64,000 bases of DNA, taken from the NCBI GenBank assembly GCA_947253875.1, contig CAMYAM010000001.1:1-64000 (forward strand), read 5' to 3'. This DNA is from an uncultured Fastidiosipila sp. (GTDB taxonomy: Bacteria; Bacillota; Clostridia; Saccharofermentanales; Fastidiosipilaceae). Under the pieces are notes generated by a model that was not told where the DNA came from, ran no database searches, and saw only the letters and a list, made by a program, of their open reading frames with translations. Each line of letters starts with the position of its first letter. Position 1 is the stretch's first letter. This document shows positions 25,941-35,512 of the stretch, in pieces. A program made the translations under genes and the position numbers.

Positions 25941-26008
25941 GCTTTCAACCTTTCACTCATTAGTCTTTTAAGAATAACTTTTGCACATTTAACTAGCAAT
26001 CTAATTTA

Positions 26009-28666
26009 TTACGCTAAAATTTCTTTTACTGCAGCTTTCGCACTCTCTAATGCATCTTCCAATTTGCTACTATCTTTACCACCAGCTTGGGCCATATTGG
26101 CTTTACCACCACCGCCTCCGCCAGCAACTTTAGCAGCAACTTTAACAATATCTCCTGCTTTAACACCCTTCTCAATTGCTTGATCAGAAGACATTACCAA
26201 GAAGTTAACCTTTTCAGCTTCTTTACGTCCCAAAATTACAACTGCTGGATCAAGTTCAGCCATAAATTTATCTCCTAATTCACGCATTTGATCAACTGAA
26301 TCTGTATTTACCTCAGTTACTAGTAAGCTTATACCTGCAAGTTTTTCTGAATCTCCTAGAAGATCCTTATTAGCTGATTCCATCTTAGCATTTTCTAAGG
26401 TTTTTACTTCTTTTTCTAGTTCTTTGTTCTTTTCTACTAAATTATCTAATCTAGAATCTAGCTCACTTACAGATGTGTTTAATTTATCCGATAGACTCCT
26501 TAATAACTCTCTATCAGCATTGTAATATCTCAATGCATTAAATCCTGTAGCAGCTTCAATGCGTCTAATACCTGCGGCAACAGAAGTTTCAGATAAAATT
26601 CTAAAAGAGCCAACTTGTGAGGTGTGTTTCAAGTGTGTTCCCCCGCATAACTCGATTGAGTAATTTCCACCTATGTAAATAGTTCTCATTATTTCAGCAT
26701 AAGTTTCATCGAATAAAGCAATTGCCCCTTTAGCCTTAGCTTCTTCAACTGGCTCCCAAAGTACTTCAACAGCAAAATCTTCTAAAATTGCCCAGTTTAC
26801 TTCTGCTTCAACTGCTGCTAACTGTTCAGCACTTAAACCACCTTGATGAGTAAAGTCAAAGCGGAAATATTCTCCGTTAAACTCTGAGCCTGCTTGGATA
26901 ACATGTTCACCTATAACTTTTCGCAAAGCCTTATGTAATAGGTGTGTTGCTGTATGGTTTCTAGCTGTAGCTCTTCTATTATCTCTGTCAACTTCTAACT
27001 TAATATTTCTATCAGCAAATAATGTGCCTTTCAGTACTTTAGCTTGGTGGAAGTAAACTTTATCTCTGTTCTTATTAGTCATGGTAATTTCTATTTCTGT
27101 ATCACCTTGGCTAGCTAGACCTTTATCACCTATTTGCCCACCACCTGTTCCAAAGAATGGAGTTTTGTCTGTGATAACAACAACGTTTGCACCTGCTTCA
27201 ACAGAATCAACTACCTTATACTTGTCTCCATCTTCTACCAATAAATATAAAATTTTGCCTTCATCAACTAAAGTTTCATATCCTGTAAAATTAGTAGGTT
27301 CAATCTGAGCAATTTCTTTTGGCATCTTATCACCTGCCCAGGCAGATTGAACATTCTTCTTGGTATTTGCTTGAGCTCTCAGACGTTGTTCTTCCATTAA
27401 ATCATGGAAGCCTTGTTCATCAATTTCCAATCCGGACTCTTTTGCAATTTCTTTGGTTAAATCCAATGGGAATCCATAGGTGTCATGAAGTTTGAAAACA
27501 TCTTCTGCTGGCAAAGCTTCTAGTTTATTGTCTATAGCCTCTTTGATATAGCCTTCAAGTATCTTATTTCCAGAACTCAAAGTACCTCTAAATGTTGTTT
27601 CCTCAGAATCTATGGTATATAGGATAAATTTTAAATTCGATTCTAGTTCTGGATAAGCATCTTTAGATTGTGCTACTACCTCTTCAACAACTTTGCTCAA
27701 GAAATTCTCATCAACACCTAATAAACTTGCCTGACGTACAGCACGTCTAATTAAGTTTCTTAGAACATAACCACGACCATTGTTACTTGGTGTAATTCCG
27801 TCTGAAACCATCATAGTTGCTGATCTTGCATGGTCAGTAATAATACGTAAACTTATATCAGTTTTTTCGTCTGCTCCATAAGTCTTGCCACTAATTTCGC
27901 ATACCTTGTCTAAAATAGACTTAACTGTATCAATTTCATATATACTATCAACATCTTGGACAATTGTTGCTAAGCGCTCTAGACCAACTCCTGTATCAAT
28001 ATTTTTTTGTTTAAGATCGGTATAAGTACCATCCTCTTGACGTTCAAATTGACTGAAAACACTATTCCAAAATTCCATATAGCGGTCACAATCACAACCC
28101 GGAGCACATGTAGGTTTACCACAAGAATATTTCTCTCCACGGTCGTATAAAATTTCTGTACATGGACCTGAAGGACCTACACCATGTTCCCAGAAGTTAT
28201 CAGCTTTACCTAATCTGTAAACTCGATCTGCTGGCACACCAACTGTTTTTGTCCAAATATCAAAAGATTCGTCATCTGACTCATACACTGTTGGATAAAG
28301 TTTATCCGTTTCCATCTCAAGAATTTGAGTACAAAATTCCCAAATCCATGGAATCATTTCTTTTTTGAAATAATCCCCAAATGAAAAGTTTCCAAGCATC
28401 TCAAAGAAGCTAACATGTCTTGCAGTGTGACCAATATTTTCTAAATCACCTGTACGTACACATTTTTGACTATTGGTGACTCTTTTTGCCGGAGGTATAG
28501 CGGCGCCAGTAAAGTATGCCTTCATCGGAGTCATACCTGCATTAATTAATAAAATAGACGGGTCATTTTTTGGTACTAAAGAAGCGCTTGGAATACGCAA
28601 ATGTCCTTTTGATTCAAAAAACTGTAAATATGCTTCACGCAATTCATTTACTGTCATATATTTCAT
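26009..28666 (-). CDS. alaS: Alanyl-tRNA synthetase
   Basis: Class II aminoacyl-tRNA synthetase, 885 aa. The N-terminal catalytic domain shows RFESKGHLRIPSASLVPKND-like motif 1 region, TNSQKCVRTGDLENIGHTARH and SFFEMLGNFSFGDYFK. The editing domain has the RNHTATHLLHKALR (HxxxH) zinc motif and ELCGGTHLKHTSQVGSF. A C-terminal coiled coil is followed by a GGGGGGKANMAQAGGK segment typical of C-Ala. No T-box leader is visible upstream. The start ATG has an AGAGG site, and the gene is divergent from the DUF2298 gene. Confidence 0.97.
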   Translation of the reverse strand: MKYMTVNELREAYLQFFESKGHLRIPSASLVPKNDPSILLINAGMTPMKAYFTGAAIPPAKRVTNSQKCVRTGDLENIGHTARHVSFFEMLGNFSFGDYFKKEMIPWIWEFCTQILEMETDKLYPTVYESDDESFDIWTKTVGVPADRVYRLGKADNFWEHGVGPSGPCTEILYDRGEKYSCGKPTCAPGCDCDRYMEFWNSVFSQFERQEDGTYTDLKQKNIDTGVGLERLATIVQDVDSIYEIDTVKSILDKVCEISGKTYGADEKTDISLRIITDHARSATMMVSDGITPSNNGRGYVLRNLIRRAVRQASLLGVDENFLSKVVEEVVAQSKDAYPELESNLKFILYTIDSEETTFRGTLSSGNKILEGYIKEAIDNKLEALPAEDVFKLHDTYGFPLDLTKEIAKESGLEIDEQGFHDLMEEQRLRAQANTKKNVQSAWAGDKMPKEIAQIEPTNFTGYETLVDEGKILYLLVEDGDKYKVVDSVEAGANVVVITDKTPFFGTGGGQIGDKGLASQGDTEIEITMTNKNRDKVYFHQAKVLKGTLFADRNIKLEVDRDNRRATARNHTATHLLHKALRKVIGEHVIQAGSEFNGEYFRFDFTHQGGLSAEQLAAVEAEVNWAILEDFAVEVLWEPVEEAKAKGAIALFDETYAEIMRTIYIGGNYSIELCGGTHLKHTSQVGSFRILSETSVAAGIRRIEAATGFNALRYYNADRELLRSLSDKLNTSVSELDSRLDNLVEKNKELEKEVKTLENAKMESANKDLLGDSEKLAGISLLVTEVNTDSVDQMRELGDKFMAELDPAVVILGRKEAEKVNFLVMSSDQAIEKGVKAGDIVKVAAKVAGGGGGGKANMAQAGGKDSSKLEDALESAKAAVKEILA

Positions 28667-28781
28667 GTTTTATACCTCTTTATTGTTTATAATTTCAATT
28701 TATTATTATATCATAGTATCGAATATCTATAATTTTCTTAGCTTAAGCTTGAAAAAATATTATAAATTAATGAGGATCTCT

Positions 28782-31361
28782 ATGGACATTTTTTTTAATT
28801 CTCGTTTAAAAACAACAAATTCTAAAAACTGCAAAATAAATTCAAGAACTGAGCTGGTCATAACATCAGCCCTATGTTTACTTATTTTAGGAGTTTTACT
28901 TCTAAGCTTTTTTACCTTTAATTTCAATGACTTTCTTGCCTTCTTAAACTGGAGTGTGTGTATACTAATTCTAGCCCTTCCTAGTCAAAGATTATTCAAA
29001 AGACTAATACCGTTCAGTGCAGATTCAGCTTACTTTTATTCAATTATCTTTTCCTGGTTGGGCATAGGCTTTCTTACCTGGTTTTCAGCTCATTTAGGCT
29101 TGCCTGTATTTACGTCTCGGTTTGTTCAAGTTATCTTGATCGTAGCAATTCTAGCAATTATTGCACTTAACATTCTAAAAAAAGAGCCTATTAAATTAGA
29201 AGCAAAAAGTCATTCTACTATTAATCAAATACTCTTAACTACACTAATTTTTCTAAGTTCATTTGCTCTAGGAATATATTTTAGGACACTTAAGCCTGAA
29301 ATTTATGGTTTGGAAAAATTCATGGATTACGGTTTCATGATGAGCATGTGGCGAGATAATTCATTACCTGCCAAAGATATGTGGCTCGCTGGTCATTTTA
29401 TTAACTATTACTATTTTGGCCAATATCTTTTCACTCTCTTAGCTAAACTAACAGGTATTGAACCAAAAATATCTTACAACCTTTCTATGGCTGCTAGCTT
29501 TTCTATAACTTTTACCCTTGCCTACTCATTAATAAGAGATATTATTTTTTATAAGATCAAAGAGAATAAAGGTTCAAATAATTTCATAGCAAATATTAGT
29601 GGATTATTGGCTGCATTGCTTCTTTGTCTTGCCGGAAATAGTCATGCATTTTTCTACAGACCAAGCTCCCTTGGACATGGATTAGTCAAATATCTACAAC
29701 GATTCGGAACTAAAACAGGTAAAATTAGCGACTTTTATTTCTCAGATTCTACTCGTTTTATTGGACATAACCCTGACAGCAGTGACAAAACAATTCATGA
29801 ATTTCCTCTGTATTCTTATGTCGTAGGAGATCTTCATGCTCATATGATCAATTTAAGTTTTGTTTTATTGTTTCTAGTAATTCTATTTGCTTTTTATATT
29901 TATTTACGCAAAGCAAAAGACTTGTTAGACAAGAAAACCTTAATTTACGCCTCCACTTTAGGCTTTTTACTTGCAATATTCTCAATGACTAATTATTGGG
30001 ATTTTGCTATTTATTTCGTGGTAACCTTCTTAACTCTAGTTGCAGCTTTACTATCAAGAGGCAAGAACAATTGGCTTAGTGTACTACTTTTCATCGTACA
30101 AACACTTGTATATTTCATTCCATTCTTGCTAGATTTCGGAAACCCAGTAATTAAATTAGGCCTATACCTAATCGCAAGTATTTGCTCTTATATAATTTAT
30201 AGATATAAAAATGACAGTTTAACTATTTCCGGATTCTATCTCAGCTTTATTTTTCTGATTAGTCACCTCTTTAGTCTACAAATGAACCTTAATATGTCAC
30301 AGATGCCCAAAGCCTTTAAACTGGTTCAAAACAATTCTAGTTTATATCAATTATTTATACTTTGGGCATTTCACGCTGCTGTAGGAATTATATATATTGT
30401 TTATATGTTCTGGGCAAATCATAATAGGATAAAGTTTCACTTACAGGAGCAAAACTTTGTCCAAGCTATAGCTAATCTTCCTGCTGACAATTTATTCATT
30501 TTCATTCTAGTATGCTGCGGTTTAGGCTTAATTCTTGTACCTGAAATTATTTATCTAAAAGATATTTATGAAGTTAATTTTGCTAGAGCAAACACAATGT
30601 TTAAGTTTACTTACCAAAGCTTCGCTCTGTTATCTTTGGGCGCAGCTTACTTTTTTGGAGAGTTGTTATTTAAATTTATACCAAAGAAGAATGTTGCAGA
30701 ACTTGAGAATGCGAAAACATTTAATAAAAATGTAAATTATATTAATAGAGAGAGTAGTGAATGGAATTTCAAATATTTAGTCCCTCTTCTAGCCTGTACA
30801 ATTAGTCTTATCATTCCATTCTCTTATACAAGTAGTATTTCTGATTGGTTCGATTTTAGTAAAGAGAAAGCCAAGCGTACTCTGGATGGGAGTAGATATA
30901 TTGCTAATCTAAGCGTGGAAGATGATGCTGGAGTACATCACAGCTTAAGGAATCGATTAAATCTAATTGACTATCTTAATGAGAATGAATCTACTAGTGT
31001 AAATATACTTGAATCATACGGAAGCTCTTACTCAGACTATGCTTCAGTATCTGCTTATACTGGTTTATCAACTGTTCTAGGCTGGGAAACTCACGAATGG
31101 TTGTGGCGAACTACATCCTTTGAAGAAAGTTCATATAAAAATTTAATCGCACCTCTACAACGTGAAATCAATGAATTCTACACAACTAACAATAAGTCTT
31201 TACAAGTAGATTTCATAAAGAAATATAAAATCAAATATATAGTTGTAGGTGAACTTGAAAGGATCAAGCATCCTGATATTAATGAATCTGCACTCCAAAA
31301 TCTAGGTAAAATAGTATTCTCAAGCGGTAATAGTTACCTAATTGCAGTACAAGTCGATTAA
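28782..31361 (+). CDS. DUF2298 polytopic membrane protein
   Basis: Large membrane protein of 860 aa, a DUF2298/'YYY' type protein with about 16 hydrophobic segments. Landmarks: GLPVFTSRFVQVIL, KFMDYGFMMSMWRDNSLPAKDMWLAGHFINYYYFGQY (in two stretches) and PLYSYVVGDLHAHMINLSFVLLF. The cluster of charged, aromatic residues between helices and the GDLHAHM stretch resemble lipid-linked membrane glycosyltransferases of the C type, though no enzyme activity is established. The frame extends upstream into alaS, but the ATG at 28782 follows a TGAGGA site at 5 nt and is chosen. Divergent from alaS, with no clear partner gene. Confidence 0.8.
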   Translation: MDIFFNSRLKTTNSKNCKINSRTELVITSALCLLILGVLLLSFFTFNFNDFLAFLNWSVCILILALPSQRLFKRLIPFSADSAYFYSIIFSWLGIGFLTWFSAHLGLPVFTSRFVQVILIVAILAIIALNILKKEPIKLEAKSHSTINQILLTTLIFLSSFALGIYFRTLKPEIYGLEKFMDYGFMMSMWRDNSLPAKDMWLAGHFINYYYFGQYLFTLLAKLTGIEPKISYNLSMAASFSITFTLAYSLIRDIIFYKIKENKGSNNFIANISGLLAALLLCLAGNSHAFFYRPSSLGHGLVKYLQRFGTKTGKISDFYFSDSTRFIGHNPDSSDKTIHEFPLYSYVVGDLHAHMINLSFVLLFLVILFAFYIYLRKAKDLLDKKTLIYASTLGFLLAIFSMTNYWDFAIYFVVTFLTLVAALLSRGKNNWLSVLLFIVQTLVYFIPFLLDFGNPVIKLGLYLIASICSYIIYRYKNDSLTISGFYLSFIFLISHLFSLQMNLNMSQMPKAFKLVQNNSSLYQLFILWAFHAAVGIIYIVYMFWANHNRIKFHLQEQNFVQAIANLPADNLFIFILVCCGLGLILVPEIIYLKDIYEVNFARANTMFKFTYQSFALLSLGAAYFFGELLFKFIPKKNVAELENAKTFNKNVNYINRESSEWNFKYLVPLLACTISLIIPFSYTSSISDWFDFSKEKAKRTLDGSRYIANLSVEDDAGVHHSLRNRLNLIDYLNENESTSVNILESYGSSYSDYASVSAYTGLSTVLGWETHEWLWRTTSFEESSYKNLIAPLQREINEFYTTNNKSLQVDFIKKYKIKYIVVGELERIKHPDINESALQNLGKIVFSSGNSYLIAVQVD

Positions 31362-31404
31362 ATATTTATCATAATAAAAACTATATTAATAAAGTAAGTA
31401 GACA

Positions 31405-31446
31405 TAAAAAAGCCGTAATCTTTACTTTTAAAGACTACGGCTAATT
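31405..31446. terminator. Bidirectional terminator
   Basis: AGCCGTAATCTTT (31411-31423) pairs with AAAGACTACGGCT (31430-31442) with one mismatch; AATTTT follows on the plus strand and a run of T follows on the minus strand. Shared by the DUF2298 and PP2C-like genes, which converge. Confidence 0.88.
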
Positions 31447-31472
31447 TTAAATCTTATTATTAAAACAAGTTA

Positions 31473-33359
31473 CTATTTTGCCTCTAGAATACCTGATGGA
31501 TCTGGAATTTTGATTGTTGTTTCTGCAAATAATTGTAAGTCTTCACCTTCTATTGAACCTGAAATTGTTTCAGGGTTATTTTCAATAATTAAGTTAAATA
31601 CTTTCAACTTAGTTTCGTAATCCACATCAGTATCATAGCTCTTGCCATATACATTTTCGAAGATAGAGTCCATATTATCTCCCCATTGAACTTCATATTC
31701 TGCTGGGTATGTTCCACCTTTTTTGCCCTCTTTAGTTCCATTAACTACTTCTGCATTATTGTCAGCATTATCTGATTCTGTAGTTGTAGTTGTAGTTTTT
31801 TCTGTTTTTTTAGAACTTGTAGTAGTTTCTGATTTTTCTACAGTTGTAGATTCACTAGTAGTATTTGAACTTTCACCAGATGATGTAATTTTTGGTGCAT
31901 CTGCTGGGCCATTGAAGAATCCTTTTTCTTTAAGTAAATATGCTAATCCTAGAATTGATAGTGCTAAAACTATTAGTAGTATTGCTACTAAAAATACTTT
32001 ACGGCCACCTTTATTACTCTCGTCATCTTCATCAAAGTCTAAAGCATCTTCTGATTCAGCTCTACTTGACATATAACGAACATCCTCTTCATCATGACCA
32101 CTTTCATCGTAATCATAATCGTCATTCTCAACTATTTTTGCATATGCTTTTTGGAATCTATTTGGTTCTTCATCGGCTTCTACTTCTTCTAGATTTTCTT
32201 CGAACTCATCATATTCTGCTTCGTCGTAATCATATTCAACATCTTCATCTATATTCTCTGAGCTTAAGTAATCAGCTTGCTTAACTTCTTCGTTGTCATT
32301 ATTATATTCAACTTCAAGAGCATCAGAATTTTCGGAATCATCCTCATGCTGATTGTAACTAGAATCTGACTTGTACTGCTCATTTGTTTCATGATTATGA
32401 GTTTCTGCAGTTTGATTAGCATGTGCATTGGCAACTGCACCTGCTACTGCTGTTTCAGCTGCACTAGTTACATATTTAGCACTTTCTCCTTCTACTTCAG
32501 CTTGAGCTGATTCAAGTTCTGCTAAATACTCATCAGTAAATATTTGTGTTGATTGAGTATCTCGACTGACAAAACCATCTCCACGGTATTTTTTGCTAGT
32601 TACGAAAATATCTTCAACGAAGCTCATCATAAATTGGAATGGCTCGTTTGGATGTTTAAGAGTCATATATTCATGGATTAGCTCTGCCGCTTCTTGTTGA
32701 TCGTAAGCTTCATCTAAAATCTTCAATAAGTTCTTTTGACCTAAAGATTTTACAACATTGTTTGTTGCTAAAACAATGCAATCATCAACTCTCAATTGAG
32801 CAATATTTGAGTACTTAATTGAGCCTGCTCTGCCTGCTGCATATATATCATAGTTATCAACAACTTCACCATGGAAGTTCTCTGCTTTGAATTTAAAATC
32901 ATTCTCTGTCAATGGATAAAGAGTTTCATCTCTATACAAGAAAGCAACTGCCTCACCTAAAGTAACTGCAGCCAATTCGCTCTCTTTGATGATAACACCA
33001 GAATAATAAGGTCTAGATTCACGTTTTTGGGTATCAAGATTGAATTTTCCTGTTAACTTTATAGCATTTTCTGCCATATCATTAACAACAGAATCAATAT
33101 CTGCATTTGTCTTGATAGCTTCTGTAATTTGGTCCTGACTTACTCTTTTTTCTAATAAATTATCTCTATTTGCATCTTTTTTTCTAGTAGAACTGATATT
33201 CAAGTAGAACCCTAAGGCAGTTCTATCTAAAGTAATGTCCAAATCATTTGTTTGTGGAAATCTGTTGCTACGACCATCCAAGTAAAAGATATTTATCAAG
33301 CTGTCATGCTTAACTTCATGGCTGGTAACGGTCGTCGCAAGTCTAGTTAATTTAGCCAT
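31473..33359 (-). CDS. PP2C-like pseudo-phosphatase, membrane-spanning, with LysM-like extracellular end
   Basis: 628 aa, architecture not seen in a named family. Residues about 1-260 resemble a PP2C-type phosphatase core: GRSNRFPQTNDLD, ESELAAVTLGEAVAFLYRDETLYPLTENDF (in two stretches) and VDDCIVLATNNVVKSL occupy the positions of the R-x-x-N-x-D, GDSR/TxDH and SDGL motifs, but the DG, GDS and SDG metal residues are gone. A long acidic, repetitive Asp/Glu/Tyr/Asn spacer (about 290-445) leads to one transmembrane helix (about 450-472). A Ser/Thr-rich linker is followed by a LysM-like module (about 545-628, YEVQWGDNMDSIF, then VFNLIIENNPETI). It probably senses or scaffolds rather than dephosphorylates. 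Confidence 0.6.
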   Translation of the reverse strand: MAKLTRLATTVTSHEVKHDSLINIFYLDGRSNRFPQTNDLDITLDRTALGFYLNISSTRKKDANRDNLLEKRVSQDQITEAIKTNADIDSVVNDMAENAIKLTGKFNLDTQKRESRPYYSGVIIKESELAAVTLGEAVAFLYRDETLYPLTENDFKFKAENFHGEVVDNYDIYAAGRAGSIKYSNIAQLRVDDCIVLATNNVVKSLGQKNLLKILDEAYDQQEAAELIHEYMTLKHPNEPFQFMMSFVEDIFVTSKKYRGDGFVSRDTQSTQIFTDEYLAELESAQAEVEGESAKYVTSAAETAVAGAVANAHANQTAETHNHETNEQYKSDSSYNQHEDDSENSDALEVEYNNDNEEVKQADYLSSENIDEDVEYDYDEAEYDEFEENLEEVEADEEPNRFQKAYAKIVENDDYDYDESGHDEEDVRYMSSRAESEDALDFDEDDESNKGGRKVFLVAILLIVLALSILGLAYLLKEKGFFNGPADAPKITSSGESSNTTSESTTVEKSETTTSSKKTEKTTTTTTESDNADNNAEVVNGTKEGKKGGTYPAEYEVQWGDNMDSIFENVYGKSYDTDVDYETKLKVFNLIIENNPETISGSIEGEDLQLFAETTIKIPDPSGILEAK

Positions 33360-33507
33360 AATTACCTCCAGTAATATTTTTTCTAATTAAATTTTATCAA
33401 GTTTATAACTTATGTAATTATAGCACATGCAATTTGATGCTTCATGAAAACATTGTTTTGTTCATAAACTATGTGCATTTTATTAACAACTTTTACTCTT
33501 AAAAATT

Positions 33508-35484
33508 CTATTCAACTTCAATGTCAATTTCTTCTTTTTTGGGGAAAATTCTATGCATATCGAGCTTGTTGATTAGATGTTGTATGCCCAAAAGTCTTCG
33601 TTCAACAATATCAGAAATATCCTTATAAATTTCTTTTTGACGTTTAATTGGTATTTCAATTTTTTGCTTAGATAGTTCTTTATAGACATTAGTTTCAATT
33701 TCATTAAATCCTAAACTGGTAAAACACCTGTTCTTGACTACCGCACTCATTGGCAAAATATATTTTAGAGATTGTAAGTATCTATCATTACATTGCAAAA
33801 CCATACTAAAAATAAAATCTTCTATAAATTTATCCTTAGAATAGTCATCCTTATAATATCTATCTACATTTCGTAAATATTTCTTGTAACTATTTGCTTC
33901 GCCTAAAATTTTCAAGCCTAAATCAGTATAACGATTTTGTTTCAAAGCCATAACAAGGAATACTCCACCTGGTAATAATAACCAGGTTGGCACAAAGAAG
34001 TTAGAAACAAGTGAAATTATTACCGCTGAAATTATGTAGAACAAGGCTACAATTAAATGTATTTTTTTGGTTTTAATCTTTCTCTCAGCCAATAAATAAT
34101 TATTTTCAATGCAATGTAAGTCCATAGCTTTTTTGAATCTTGAAAGCTTATTCATATTCTTGTCCAAATCACTTTGAATTACTTGAGATAAATCTTCAAG
34201 AGAAATAGAATTTTTACCCTCCATTGAATTCCAAATCCAATGTAGAATTACTCTCTCATAGTATTGTAATTGCGTCTCATCAGGTAGCAATTGCTCATCT
34301 TCTCTCCATAGTCTTTTTTGATTAATATCTAGGAACCCTTTGCTTATAAGTGTGTAAATAACTGCCCAAACTGTATAGGCATCAACTTTCTTACTTTTGA
34401 GAAATGCTAGACCAGCTGCTGAAATTTCAGCTTGCATGCTAAATTTAATTTCCGGTGCATCTTTGTAGTTATCAATGTATTTTTTTAACAATACAATAAC
34501 AAAATAAACTGAGGCTAGAATGAGCAAAATACCAACAATATATCTGCTAACTACTTGATATCTAAATTTTTGAATCTGCTTCCAAATATAAGTGCTTTCT
34601 TCACTTTTTACCTTCTCATATACACTTACATTAGGATCTTCGGTTAAAGTAATTTTGGTCTTAGCTAACCAGTCGCTTGGGTATAACAAACGGATATCAA
34701 CTCTCGTATTTTCAGGAATAAAATTAGAATAACTAATATATGCATCTGAAGGTATATCAATAATCTCACTTTTATCCATATTTAGTACTGTTAATATCTC
34801 TGAAATGAAAGCGGGTTGTAATAGTTTTCCCAAATCGTCTAAACTATTATGCTCATATAGATTGTATTTACTAATTTCTTCAGGAAAAATCACTGAATCA
34901 AAACTCACTATTAAAGTGTAGCCACTAATAGTAAAATTTCTATTTTCATCAAATAAAGTTAAGTCTGTGACAGCTGCATCATTAAATCTTTGACTTGCTG
35001 AGTTTATTGTGTAGGAAACTCTAATTCTCTTCGTTGTTGCTTCAGGTAAAGAAGTTTTCAATTTAATATTAATCTTATCTCCTAGGTCTGAAATAGTATA
35101 GGAATTAATTTGATCTTTTTGAAATTCATTAACTTGAGTCGCTTTGATATATTCCAGAATTGGTTCATCCAAATTTGCCTCTGCTAACTTTATATCACTA
35201 ATAGTTATAGACTGATTTTTTTGATACGGTACCGATATATTCAATTGATTAACGACGCTTTTTGTTTTTACATCAAATTGTAAAACTGCTTCTACACGAC
35301 CATCTCTAAGAATATTAATGTGATTAAATACAGAGTTAAACGTTAATTCATCTTTTTTATTATCTGTCTCTGCACTAAGTTCTGATTTTTCAAAAAAAAT
35401 AAAAAATAGCACGATAAACAAGATTATAAATAAAATTCTCTTGAAAATTTTATTGTCTTTAATCTTAATCTGTTTACCATGCAT
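33508..35484 (-). CDS. DUF2207 domain membrane protein
   Basis: 658 aa. N-terminal hydrophobic segment (about 15-35) acts as a signal or anchor, followed by an extracellular beta-rich domain (about 45-300) typical of DUF2207, then a transmembrane helix (about 312-332), a cytoplasmic stretch with DAPEIKFSMQAEISAAGLAFL, and two further close helices (about 478-520). Ending EEIDIEVE. The biochemical role of the family is unknown. It has an AAAGGGTG ribosome site 5 nt ahead of the ATG. It lies 28 nt downstream of the LCP ligase gene, and 148 nt ahead of the PP2C-like gene. Confidence 0.78.
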   Translation of the reverse strand: MHGKQIKIKDNKIFKRILFIILFIVLFFIFFEKSELSAETDNKKDELTFNSVFNHINILRDGRVEAVLQFDVKTKSVVNQLNISVPYQKNQSITISDIKLAEANLDEPILEYIKATQVNEFQKDQINSYTISDLGDKINIKLKTSLPEATTKRIRVSYTINSASQRFNDAAVTDLTLFDENRNFTISGYTLIVSFDSVIFPEEISKYNLYEHNSLDDLGKLLQPAFISEILTVLNMDKSEIIDIPSDAYISYSNFIPENTRVDIRLLYPSDWLAKTKITLTEDPNVSVYEKVKSEESTYIWKQIQKFRYQVVSRYIVGILLILASVYFVIVLLKKYIDNYKDAPEIKFSMQAEISAAGLAFLKSKKVDAYTVWAVIYTLISKGFLDINQKRLWREDEQLLPDETQLQYYERVILHWIWNSMEGKNSISLEDLSQVIQSDLDKNMNKLSRFKKAMDLHCIENNYLLAERKIKTKKIHLIVALFYIISAVIISLVSNFFVPTWLLLPGGVFLVMALKQNRYTDLGLKILGEANSYKKYLRNVDRYYKDDYSKDKFIEDFIFSMVLQCNDRYLQSLKYILPMSAVVKNRCFTSLGFNEIETNVYKELSKQKIEIPIKRQKEIYKDISDIVERRLLGIQHLINKLDMHRIFPKKEEIDIEVE

Positions 35485-35512
35485 ATTATCACCCTTTGTT
35501 ATTAATACTTAA

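Noticed and set aside
28473..28781. Upstream extension of the DUF2298 frame
   Set aside because: It lies antisense within alaS and has no ribosome site; the ATG at 28782 has a TGAGGA site.
28667..28781. T-box leader of alaS
   Set aside because: Only about 115 bases separate it from the divergent gene, with no T-box sequence or terminator.
31940..32284. 114-codon frame on the plus strand, rich in Leu and His
   Set aside because: Antisense shadow of the acidic repeat region of the PP2C-like gene.
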